Below are positions 1 through 5,008 of a DNA stretch of 5,343 nucleotides, piece by piece. The first letter of the stretch is position 1. Every line of letters starts with the position of its first letter. The stretch lies in the NCBI GenBank assembly GCA_020860745.1, contig JAJBTR010000128.1, forward strand, positions 1 through 5,343, in the 5' to 3' direction. The notes below the pieces were generated by a model that ran no database searches, was not told the DNA's origin, and saw only the letters and a list, made by a program, of their open reading frames with translations. The stretch is from Lachnospiraceae bacterium. GTDB taxonomy: Bacteria; Bacillota; Clostridia; Lachnospirales; Lachnospiraceae. Both the position numbers and the translations under genes were made by a program.

Positions 1-218
1 GTGCCAGGTGCCTGCCCCGCAAACTGGTTACATGGGAAATCAAGAATCTCAAAACCCTTATCTGCATATTTTTCATACAAATCCTGTAGTCCTTCATATT
101 GAGGAGTAAAGCCACAGCCGGTTGCAGTGTTAACAATCAGAAGAACCTTTCCTTTGTAGTCCGATACTGCAACATCTTTCCCATTTCCGTCTTTCACATT
201 GTAATCATAGATACTCAT
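1..218 (-). CDS. Glutathione peroxidase (thiol peroxidase of the GPx family), N-terminal part, cut by the window edge
   Basis: GPx-family enzymes reduce hydrogen peroxide and organic hydroperoxides in the cytoplasm. Bacterial Cys-type members are usually recharged by thioredoxin rather than glutathione. Seen: 72 complete codons on the minus strand, starting [14 protein letters not shown]. The GPx signature follows as [15 protein letters not shown] at about residues 30-44, with the peroxidatic Cys35 encoded by TGT, so it is not selenocysteine. [12 protein letters not shown] follows at 61-72, with the catalytic-tetrad Gln at 69. The usual Glu after this Gln is Ala here. The Trp and Asn of the tetrad lie beyond the window; the family is normally about 155-185 residues, so less than half is visible. 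The start is supported by AAAGGA about 8 nt upstream and by a consensus promoter. No signal peptide is seen. The family call is secure; the reductant is inferred. Confidence 0.93.
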   Translation of the reverse strand, partial: MSIYDYNVKDGNGKDVAVSDYKGKVLLIVNTATGCGFTPQYEGLQDLYEKYADKGFEILDFPCNQFAGQAPG

Positions 219-269
219 AACAATTATCCTTTCAATTTATATTGGGCACATTTGATTTTATACTATTTA

Positions 270-298
270 ATTATACGCAATGAAACTGCGCTTGTCAA
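270..298 (-). promoter_or_regulatory. Sigma-A promoter of the glutathione peroxidase gene
   Basis: On the minus strand TTGACA (298-293) and TATAAT (275-270) are separated by exactly 17 bp, a perfect consensus housekeeping promoter. Transcription should begin near 263, giving a leader of about 45 nt. The 17-bp spacer contains a short CGCA/TGCG inverted repeat. I see no clear PerR-type box, so oxidative-stress control is not demonstrated by the sequence. Confidence 0.85.
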
Positions 299-345
299 CG
301 GAAAAAAGTTCGGAATAAAGTTTTTTACAATTTATTCACATTGCC

Positions 346-355
346 TTGTATACAA
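346..355. promoter_or_regulatory. Perfect 10-bp palindrome TTGTATACAA, candidate regulator site
   Basis: TTGTATACAA is a perfect dyad in the divergent intergenic region. It lies about 48 bp upstream of the peroxidase -35 element and about 88 bp upstream of the -35 of the opposite promoter. The TNGT...ACNA shape resembles operators of FadR-subfamily GntR regulators. Such a short AT-rich palindrome can arise by chance and no regulator gene is adjacent, so this is only a candidate. Confidence 0.25.
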
Positions 356-442
356 AATAACCTGTAAAATTGCTATGTGTCATTTGTTGTCTCAATCATT
401 TGTTCATGATAATATTTGATTTATAAACTTTTCATAACTTCG

Positions 443-471
443 TTGATTTCCTATATCGCAAGTCATAAAAT
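443..471 (+). promoter_or_regulatory. Candidate promoter for the small Cys-rich peptide gene
   Basis: TTGATT (443-448) and TAAAAT (466-471) are separated by 17 bp, matching 4 of 6 and 5 of 6 consensus positions. The predicted start near 478 gives a leader of about 38 nt that contains the whole ribosome binding site. I prefer this to the extended -10 at 490-498, which would start transcription inside the Shine-Dalgarno sequence. Confidence 0.5.
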
Positions 472-515
472 AAGATTTAAATAAACATCTGTTATAATAG
501 GAAAGGAGCCAGAAA

Positions 516-656
516 ATGAAAGAATTTAAAAGAAACCATCGAACACTTATTGTCATTTCCACAATTTTGCTCATAGCTGCAGCATGTGCAAAGGTGTATT
601 GTTGCGTCAGTAAAAAGTGCAAATGCAAATCAGAAGATAAACTTGGCGAAGAATGA
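516..656 (+). CDS. Small Cys-rich membrane peptide or lipoprotein (46 aa), not recognised
   Basis: I do not recognise this protein. Translation support is strong: AAAGGAG (502-508) sits 7 nt before the ATG, with a plausible promoter upstream. The product begins with a basic stretch (MKEFKRNHR) and has one hydrophobic segment at about residues 11-25. It ends in a short charged tail carrying four further cysteines, as CC at 29-30 and CKC at 35-37. LLIAAAC at 18-24 fits a loose lipobox. It could therefore be a lipoprotein with a mature part of about 23 residues anchored at Cys24, or a single-pass peptide with an exposed Cys-Lys tail that might bind metal or be redox active. It ends 64 nt before the surface hydrolase gene, with no terminator between, so co-transcription is likely. 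Function is unknown. Confidence 0.7.
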   Translation: MKEFKRNHRTLIVISTILLIAAACAKVYCCVSKKCKCKSEDKLGEE

Positions 657-720
657 AACAACATTTTTCTACTCTTCGTATTGCAGTGGAAACAGGCAAC
701 AGTGAGAGAGGAGTGATTCA

Positions 721-1788
721 GTGAAAACAAAGAAAAGATTAAAAAGGGTGGGTACGGTTTTCCTTGTTGTTTTACTGGCTGTTGCCGCAATTCTGATTTA
801 TTATACTGTACGGGAATACCGACCGGATGAAGTTGAAGTGATAGAGACAGCCGGGGATGGGACGGAAAGTCTGACGATGGGAGATACCTGTACGATTCTG
901 ACATACAATACCGGGTATGCCGCATTAAGCAGCGAGGAAGATTTTTTCATGGACGGCGGTACTAAGGTGCGGCCGGATAGTGAGGAAGTGGTTGAAGACA
1001 ATCTTGCAGGGATTGCCTCTATTCTGAAGCAGGAAGATGCGGATGTTTATTTTCTGCAGGAGGTAGACCGTAACGCAAGGCGGTCTTATCACATTGATGA
1101 GATGGGATACTATGAGGAATCTTTGGGGCTTTCCGGCATATATGCCTGTAATTTTAAGTGTGATTTTGTGCCTTATCCAGTCCCGCCGATCGGACAGGTG
1201 GAAGCCGGATTGGTGACACTGACCGATTACACTGTCAGTGCGGCTTCCAGGATTTCATTGCCGGAGTCATTTTCCTGGCCGATCAGGACCTGTAATCTGA
1301 AACGGTGCATGTTGGAAGTACGAATTCCCATAGAGGGCAGTGAGAAGGAACTGGTGCTGATTAATTTTCATCTGGAAGCCTATGACAGCGGCGAGGGGAA
1401 GCTTGCCCAGAGCAGGATGCTGGCTGAGAAACTGCAGGAGGAATACGAAAAGGGCAATTATGTGATAGCGGGCGGTGATTTTAACCAGACTTTTGAAGGC
1501 ATTGACACCTACCCGATTCTGGATACGGACAACTGGACGCCCGGGGAAATCGGTGAAGATGATATCCCGGAAGGTTTCTCTTTTGCAGTGTCAGACAATG
1601 TTCCTACCTGCCGTCTGCTGAATGCCCCTTACAGCGGGAACTATGAAGATTCGCAGGTATATGTCCTGGATGGATATATTGTGTCTGACAATCTGGAAGT
1701 TATCAGCGTAGAAAATATTGACACAGAATTTCAGTATTCAGACCATCAGCCGGTGCGTCTGACGGTCAAACTCACACAGACGGATTGA
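721..1788 (+). CDS. Membrane-anchored endonuclease/exonuclease/phosphatase (EEP) superfamily protein
   Basis: EEP-fold enzymes cleave phosphodiester or phosphomonoester bonds with Mg2+. Substrates range from DNA and RNA to phosphoinositides and sphingomyelin. Seen: 355 residues from a GTG start, chosen because AGGAG (709-713) lies 7 nt upstream and the next residues form a basic N-terminus (KTKKRLKR). A hydrophobic helix at about 11-28 makes it a signal-anchored or secreted extracytoplasmic protein. All the catalytic motifs are present in order: TYN (Asn63), LQEVD (Glu114), NFHLEAY (His217), GGDFNQ (Asp253, Asn255), LDGYIVSDN (Asp317) and SDHQPV (Asp341, His342). The enzyme is therefore predicted to be active outside the membrane. 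Length is typical of a single-domain EEP protein plus anchor. Nothing in the sequence fixes the substrate; nuclease and phospholipase-like roles are both possible. Its own promoter is not obvious. Confidence 0.9.
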   Translation: MKTKKRLKRVGTVFLVVLLAVAAILIYYTVREYRPDEVEVIETAGDGTESLTMGDTCTILTYNTGYAALSSEEDFFMDGGTKVRPDSEEVVEDNLAGIASILKQEDADVYFLQEVDRNARRSYHIDEMGYYEESLGLSGIYACNFKCDFVPYPVPPIGQVEAGLVTLTDYTVSAASRISLPESFSWPIRTCNLKRCMLEVRIPIEGSEKELVLINFHLEAYDSGEGKLAQSRMLAEKLQEEYEKGNYVIAGGDFNQTFEGIDTYPILDTDNWTPGEIGEDDIPEGFSFAVSDNVPTCRLLNAPYSGNYEDSQVYVLDGYIVSDNLEVISVENIDTEFQYSDHQPVRLTVKLTQTD

Positions 1789-1798
1789 GAAGTGCAGA

Positions 1799-1818
1799 TG
1801 CCGCGCGATTGCCCGGCA
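1799..1818. terminator. GC-rich hairpin between convergent genes, possible terminator lacking a T-tract
   Basis: TGCCG (1799-1803) pairs with CGGCA (1814-1818). After one C-C mismatch, GC pairs with GC, leaving a 4-nt GATT loop. The hairpin begins 11 nt after the stop of the EEP gene and lies 9 nt beyond the stop of the TPR gene on the other strand. Its position suits a shared terminator. Neither strand has an immediate run of T after the stem, although a T-rich stretch follows at 1830-1846 on the plus strand, inside the TPR gene. It may instead act as a 3'-end stabiliser, or be chance. Confidence 0.35.
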
Positions 1819-1826
1819 AAGGGTAC

Positions 1827-2678
1827 TCATTTATTGTTTTTCTTTTCCGGGTCGTGGAGATCCTTTTTCCTTTCCCACTGGGAGATTTCTTCCGGCCCGT
1901 ATTTAGCCGGCGAGCCTGGGATGCCGGAACCGGGGATAAAACGATATTTTTTGGGTGTACGTCTGCCGGAGCAGGTATCTTTTGTCAGGTTCGCAAGGTC
2001 TATATAGTTTTTGCAAATCTCGAAGCAAAGCCCATCATCCGTGCTTAAATAATAAGCTGTTTCCAGGAGAGCGAGGCAGCAATCTGTTGATTCTATTAAG
2101 TGTTCCCATGATAATTTAATGTGGGTTCTTGCTGTCCTTCCCAGTCTGACGCGCGTTGTGCTGTCCTCCCCGAATTCACCGTTGATTGCCCTGCCTGCTT
2201 CCGCAGCTGTGATATTTAAGATACCTGCGAATTTGTTCTTTAAAGCGGCAGTGTAAATTTCTATCTGCGTTTTGTCCCTGATGGCAGTAAATTGCCCGCC
2301 GATCATGGAAAGGCAATCCAGGATGCCTGTTTTGCAGTTTTCGTCCCGGAGTGCTTTAAAATTGCTGCAACGCATCGTCAGGATTGCTGTGGAAATTTTT
2401 TCGGCAGAGTTCAGTATCTGCGATCCGATTTCTCTCTTTTTGTTTTTCGGCGTATATTGATAAGCGTTGATCCAGTACGCCGTACTTTCTGTAAACCGGT
2501 TATTAGTCCCTGTTGTCTGCCAACCGGCCGCCTCCCCTTTGACAAACCAGGCACGGTATGATTGCGGATCGGCTTCGATCATTTTATCTGCATCAGCCTC
2601 AGCTGCCGCATAATTTCCTGCATTTAGAGCTTCCATGGCAGATTGTAAATATATTTCTGCTGTAGCGCCTGTCTTCAT
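1827..2678 (-). CDS. TPR-repeat protein of unknown function, last gene of the HXXEE cluster
   Basis: This is a 283-residue soluble protein starting MKTGATAEIYLQSAMEAL. I chose this ATG because GAGGA lies just upstream. The longer in-frame reading to 2813 would run back into the preceding gene and adds a basic sequence without domain character. Residues about 8-41 form a clear tetratricopeptide repeat: ALNAGNYAAAEADADKMIEADP, followed by SYRAWFVKGEAAGW, which starts a second helix pair. The rest (about 60-235) looks helical but shows no motif I can name. The last 45 or so residues are rich in Pro, Gly, Lys and Arg and look disordered. No signal peptide or membrane segment is seen. TPRs mediate protein-protein contacts, so a scaffold or partner for the membrane proteins encoded 56 nt upstream is an inference from position only. 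Confidence 0.8.
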   Translation of the reverse strand: MKTGATAEIYLQSAMEALNAGNYAAAEADADKMIEADPQSYRAWFVKGEAAGWQTTGTNNRFTESTAYWINAYQYTPKNKKREIGSQILNSAEKISTAILTMRCSNFKALRDENCKTGILDCLSMIGGQFTAIRDKTQIEIYTAALKNKFAGILNITAAEAGRAINGEFGEDSTTRVRLGRTARTHIKLSWEHLIESTDCCLALLETAYYLSTDDGLCFEICKNYIDLANLTKDTCSGRRTPKKYRFIPGSGIPGSPAKYGPEEISQWERKKDLHDPEKKNNK

Positions 2679-2733
2679 TTTATCCTCTTCCCTTCTGCCG
2701 GAATTTCTTTTATTACAAAATAACACATGATCC

Positions 2734-3437
2734 TTATTTCTTCCAGAAGGAAGGGTACTTCTCATAATACTTGGCATCCGCAAACGCGAAATCCCCTTTT
2801 TCCTGTTTTGCAACCCACTTCTTTAACGGCGTCTCTGTCAGCGGGATGCAGATCAGCATCATAATGATGAAGAGGATTGCCGTCCAGAGCCAGTCGTGCC
2901 CGGTGACGTTTTCCAGATGGGCGGCAACATAGATGCCGGACGGGAAGAACATCATCCAGGAAGTGGCAATGCCGGGGTGGTAGATTGTCTTCTTCCCGTC
3001 TTTTTTCAGCCATGCCCATGTCATTATGCCGGCACCGGTGTGGACCAGCACCTCGATGAAGCTCAGCAGCATCATACACAAAGCGACCGCATTAGACAGG
3101 TCAGTAAAAAAGCAGAGGAAGAGATAGACCAGCGGGATCCACTGCAGCCCGACATTGGTAATCATATCTGTCAGGCGGCTCATGGGATAACGGTCAAGCT
3201 GCTGCTTTTCTTTTTGCTTCGGCCCAAGCAGGACATTGTAGAAGATATGCAGGCCGCCGGGGAATTTCCACTCTTCCAGCACATGGAACGGCATGATGAT
3301 CGCGACGAATACAGCGCCTTTGCCGCCGAGCGGGATGCTTTCCCAGAAAGCTGCCGCAAGGGAAGCAGTGACAACCCCTGTCACGCAGATAAAAATAATC
3401 CAGTTAATATCGCACCATTTATCCAGTTTTTTTCCAT
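2734..3437 (-). CDS. HXXEE-family integral membrane protein, second copy, with a one-base frame break at its start
   Basis: The protein carries HVLEEWKFPGG, the motif that names the HXXEE family, a set of bacterial membrane proteins with no established activity that I know of. It shares HxxEExxFPGG, RYP, a TNV/SNV element and Y-x-PG-(I/L)-A-(T/S) with the gene just upstream, so the two are paralogues. About five or six hydrophobic segments are visible, and the C-terminus is hydrophilic (KQEKGDFAFADAKYYEKYP). The best start is ATG at 3437-3435, 2 nt after the upstream stop and 10 nt after AGGAGGG. It would place the HXXEE His at residue 52, against 48 in the paralogue. However, this ATG reads MEKNWINGA and stops at 3381. 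The real frame (KLDKWCDINW) needs one more A in the A7 run at 3427-3433, or a -1 shift. In-frame ATGs at 3507 and 3489 exist but lie inside the upstream gene and add hydrophilic residues. Confidence 0.82.
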
Positions 3438-3453
3438 CGTTATTCGCCCTCCT
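3427..3453 (-). promoter_or_regulatory. Ribosome binding site, ATG and A7 tract at the start of the second HXXEE gene
   Basis: AGGAGGG (3453-3447) overlaps the last codons of the upstream gene and precedes ATG (3437-3435) by about 10 nt. The stop of the upstream gene ends at 3440, a spacing typical of translational coupling. The ATG is followed by seven A and then C, so codons 2-4 read GAA AAA AAC. This contains the heptamer A-AAA-AAC in the register expected for -1 slippage. A -1 slip here, or one inserted A, enters the HXXEE reading frame. Confidence 0.6.
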
Positions 3454-4138
3454 GTGCGTTTTTTGCGGCTTTTGCCGCGATCCTTTCATCCCAGAGTTCT
3501 CTGACATGCTCTTTCCTGTAACCATACAGTTCCTGCTCTTCAAACGGGTAGGGGGAATTCTTATCCTTCATGACCAGGATCGGGACGATAAAGGTAAGGA
3601 CCAGATTCAGGATTGACCCGGGGATGCCCCACCAGAGCTGCGTGGCCTTATCCGGCATATACGTGCAGACATACCAGATATAATAAATCGCTACCGGCGT
3701 CTGAAGGAAAGCCGTGGAAGCGAGGCCGGGGTTATATTTGCTCTTTAAACGAACATTCATGGCGATGCCATGGCCCGGCAGCTGCCATACGCCTGCGAAG
3801 ACCTGGCTGGCCCCCATCCAGACCATGTTCGGGAAAAACATAGGGATGATGTAACTCAGGTAGCAGAAGATGACATTGCTCAGAAAACTCTGCCTTGCGT
3901 TCAGCGGGTACCGTTCCGGATGTTCTGTTTCCCCCAATCCAGCCATGTTGGAGATGAGTGGAAATCCTCCCGGGAAAGCATACTCCTCCACCTGGTGTAT
4001 CAACATGCCCATCCAGCTGAAGATCAGAATGACACGGATCCTGCTCATATGGTCAGTACCCCATAATCCCATTACGAAGGCAAGCCCTACAAAAAGTATA
4101 CCGCCGATATAATACCAGTTGCGCCTCCAAAACTTCAT
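3440..4138 (-). CDS. HXXEE-family integral membrane protein, first copy
   Basis: This is a 232-residue protein whose ATG is preceded by AGGAGG (4152-4147) at 8 nt, a near-ideal initiation site. Seen: hydrophobic segments at about residues 9-26, 34-47, 85-103, 108-120, 145-160 and 170-190, and a charged C-terminal tail ending in an Ala/Lys/Glu helix (about 200-232). The family motif HQVEEYAFPGG lies at 48-58. It is followed by ERYP (75-78), SNV (87-89), GHGIAMN (122-128) and YNPGLAS (135-141). His48, Glu51, Glu52 and His123 are plausible metal or proton ligands at the membrane, but that is inference. The family has no established reaction that I know of. It is the first gene after the divergent promoter and overlaps a candidate operator in its leader, so control by the adjacent TetR protein is likely. 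It may act together with its downstream paralogue. Confidence 0.88.
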   Translation of the reverse strand: MKFWRRNWYYIGGILFVGLAFVMGLWGTDHMSRIRVILIFSWMGMLIHQVEEYAFPGGFPLISNMAGLGETEHPERYPLNARQSFLSNVIFCYLSYIIPMFFPNMVWMGASQVFAGVWQLPGHGIAMNVRLKSKYNPGLASTAFLQTPVAIYYIWYVCTYMPDKATQLWWGIPGSILNLVLTFIVPILVMKDKNSPYPFEEQELYGYRKEHVRELWDERIAAKAAKNAQEGE

Positions 4139-4153
4139 GAAATCAACCTCCTC

Positions 4154-4175
4154 AGGCTGTTATGATTCACAGCCT
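4154..4175. promoter_or_regulatory. 22-bp inverted repeat in the leader of the HXXEE cluster, candidate TetR operator or RNA hairpin
   Basis: AGGCTGT (4154-4160) and ACAGCCT (4169-4175) are perfect 7-bp arms around an 8-bp spacer. The repeat lies about 20-41 bp downstream of the predicted minus-strand start and ends 1 nt before the AGGAGG of the first HXXEE gene. As DNA it has the size of a TetR-family operator. As RNA it would place a stem directly against the ribosome binding site. The sequence does not distinguish the two. Confidence 0.5.
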
Positions 4176-4180
4176 TAATA

Positions 4181-4209
4181 TTGACATTTTTTTATGGCTT
4201 CATTATAAT
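4181..4209 (+). promoter_or_regulatory. Sigma-A promoter of the TetR-family gene
   Basis: TTGACA (4181-4186) and TATAAT (4204-4209) are both perfect and 17 bp apart. The start is predicted near 4216, giving a leader of about 114 nt. The -10 element is one half of the palindrome CATTATAATG (4201-4210), whose other half serves the opposing promoter. Confidence 0.8.
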
Positions 4210-4231
4210 GAACGCAGGCACCTAAAGTCAA
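4202..4231 (-). promoter_or_regulatory. Sigma-A promoter of the HXXEE cluster, superimposed on the TetR promoter
   Basis: On the minus strand TTGACT (4231-4226) and TATAAT (4207-4202) are separated by 18 bp. The start is predicted near 4195, about 57 nt before the first HXXEE ATG. Four bases of its -10 are shared with the plus-strand -10. Confidence 0.72.
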
Positions 4232-4240
4232 CAGACTGTT
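4230..4240. promoter_or_regulatory. Short dyad AACAG-A-CTGTT next to the shared promoter, candidate operator
   Basis: An 11-bp perfect dyad lies about 14-24 bp downstream of the predicted TetR-gene start and touches the -35 of the opposite promoter. A repressor here could affect both directions. It is short enough to be chance. Confidence 0.3.
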
Positions 4241-4254
4241 TATGTGAAAAAGTT

Positions 4255-4273
4255 GTGTGGTAAACAATCACAC
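4255..4273. promoter_or_regulatory. 19-bp imperfect inverted repeat in the TetR leader
   Basis: GTGTG (4255-4259) and CACAC (4269-4273) flank a 9-bp centre in which one further position pairs. The repeat lies in the roughly 114-nt leader of the TetR gene. It could be an autoregulatory operator or a weak RNA stem. Confidence 0.3.
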
Positions 4274-4329
4274 CTGTTTTTGTTTTCAAGTCAACATTTT
4301 TTGGAAATTTGTCGAGGAGAACTTAAGCC

Positions 4330-4863
4330 ATGGAGAACCAGAGAATCCGCCTCAGCAAAGCCATGCTGAAAGCAGGGCTGTTAAAACTGCTAAAAGAAAA
4401 GCCGCTTGGCCAGATCACCGTCCACGAGCTGTGCATCGTGTCGCAGATCAACCGCACGACCTTTTACAAATACTATGGCAGCCAGACAGAACTGTTAAAC
4501 GAGATCGAATCAGATTTTTTAAACCAGCTGGATGAGTCGTTACAGGAGATCATTACGCAGAATTCAAATGCTCTGCTTCTTGTCCTGCAGTATTTATATG
4601 AGCAGAGGGAGTTATTCTGTATCCTGACGCGGTCTGTCCCGGTGCAGGAATTTTCCGCACATGTGTTTTCTGTCCCAAACATCCGTGTTATTTTTCAGAA
4701 TATGATCGACGAAAGCAATTATTCTGATACGGAAGTAAAGTATATCCGCCGGTTTGTCTTTGAAGGAGCTTTTTCTGTGATTTATGGCTGGTTAAACAGC
4801 GAGGATCCCGAACCGGCATCGGAGATTGCGGATGTGCTGGGGCTGCTGAAAGACAGGTTGTAA
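4330..4863 (+). CDS. TetR/AcrR-family transcriptional regulator
   Basis: TetR-family proteins are dimeric repressors released from DNA by a small-molecule ligand. Seen: 177 residues, somewhat short but normal for the family. The N-terminal DNA-binding domain covers about residues 5-60. Its helix-turn-helix is at 29-48 (ITVHELCIVSQINRTTFYKYY) and is followed by GSQTELL, the usual TetR continuation. The remaining helical part (about 65-177) would hold the ligand and dimer surfaces and resembles the C-terminal domain common in Firmicutes regulators of this type. The start is supported by GAGGAG (4314-4319) 10 nt upstream. The gene diverges from the HXXEE cluster with fully overlapping promoters and several dyads between, so it most likely controls that cluster and itself. 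The ligand is unknown. Confidence 0.93.
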   Translation: MENQRIRLSKAMLKAGLLKLLKEKPLGQITVHELCIVSQINRTTFYKYYGSQTELLNEIESDFLNQLDESLQEIITQNSNALLLVLQYLYEQRELFCILTRSVPVQEFSAHVFSVPNIRVIFQNMIDESNYSDTEVKYIRRFVFEGAFSVIYGWLNSEDPEPASEIADVLGLLKDRL

Positions 4864-4900
4864 GGATCCATCCAGACGCTTATCTTATATAAAGTGCAGC

Positions 4901-4941
4901 TATTCAGAACCAGGCTCGAAAATGCTACGTATTTCTGAATA
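4901..4941. repeat. 9-bp perfect inverted repeat after the TetR gene, possible weak terminator
   Basis: TATTCAGAA (4901-4909) and TTCTGAATA (4933-4941) enclose a 23-nt loop, starting 38 nt after the TetR stop. A run of six T (4950-4955) follows 8 nt later. The AT-rich stem, long loop and gap before the T-run make it a poor intrinsic terminator, but it is the only candidate after this gene. Confidence 0.4.
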
Positions 4942-4949
4942 ATTACAAA

Positions 4950-4988
4950 TTTTTTATCTGTATGTGGCTTTTGTACGGAGATAAAAAA
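4950..4988. repeat. Long inverted repeat with outward T6 and A6 arms
   Basis: TTTTTTATCT (4950-4959) pairs perfectly with AGATAAAAAA (4979-4988). GTA (4960-4962) pairs with TAC (4974-4976) if a 2-nt GG bulge is allowed, leaving an 11-nt loop. The T side comes first on both strands, which is opposite to a terminator, so this is probably not one. It lies about 35-45 bp before the possible rhomboid starts. Confidence 0.5.
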
Positions 4989-5008
4989 ACGCAGGGATGA
5001 TATAAAGT

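Noticed and set aside
112..117. Possible selenocysteine peroxidase
   Set aside because: The catalytic codon is TGT (Cys), not TGA, so no recoding is needed.
99..419. Plus-strand open frame across the peroxidase 5' end
   Set aside because: It is antisense to glutathione peroxidase and runs through its promoter; the translation is low-complexity AT-rich sequence.
490..498. Extended -10 element TGTTATAAT as the small-peptide promoter
   Set aside because: Its start would fall near 505, inside the ribosome binding site, and there is no -35; the promoter at 443-471 explains the gene better.
404..925. Minus-strand open frame of about 170 codons
   Set aside because: It overlaps both the small peptide gene and the start of the EEP gene, is Ser/Leu/His-rich without domain character, and has no start-site support.
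2679..2813. N-terminal extension of the TPR protein
   Set aside because: The extra 45 residues are basic and featureless and overlap the end of the preceding gene, whereas the ATG at 2678 has a local GAGGA and starts right before the TPR.
2896..3504. Long plus-strand open frame of about 200 codons
   Set aside because: It is antisense to the HXXEE genes, is rich in His/Gln/Asp of shadow type, has no Shine-Dalgarno, and competes with a recognised protein family.
4971..5006. Promoter for the rhomboid (TTGTAC ... TATAAA)
   Set aside because: The spacing is about 24 bp, too long for sigma-A, and the elements are weak.
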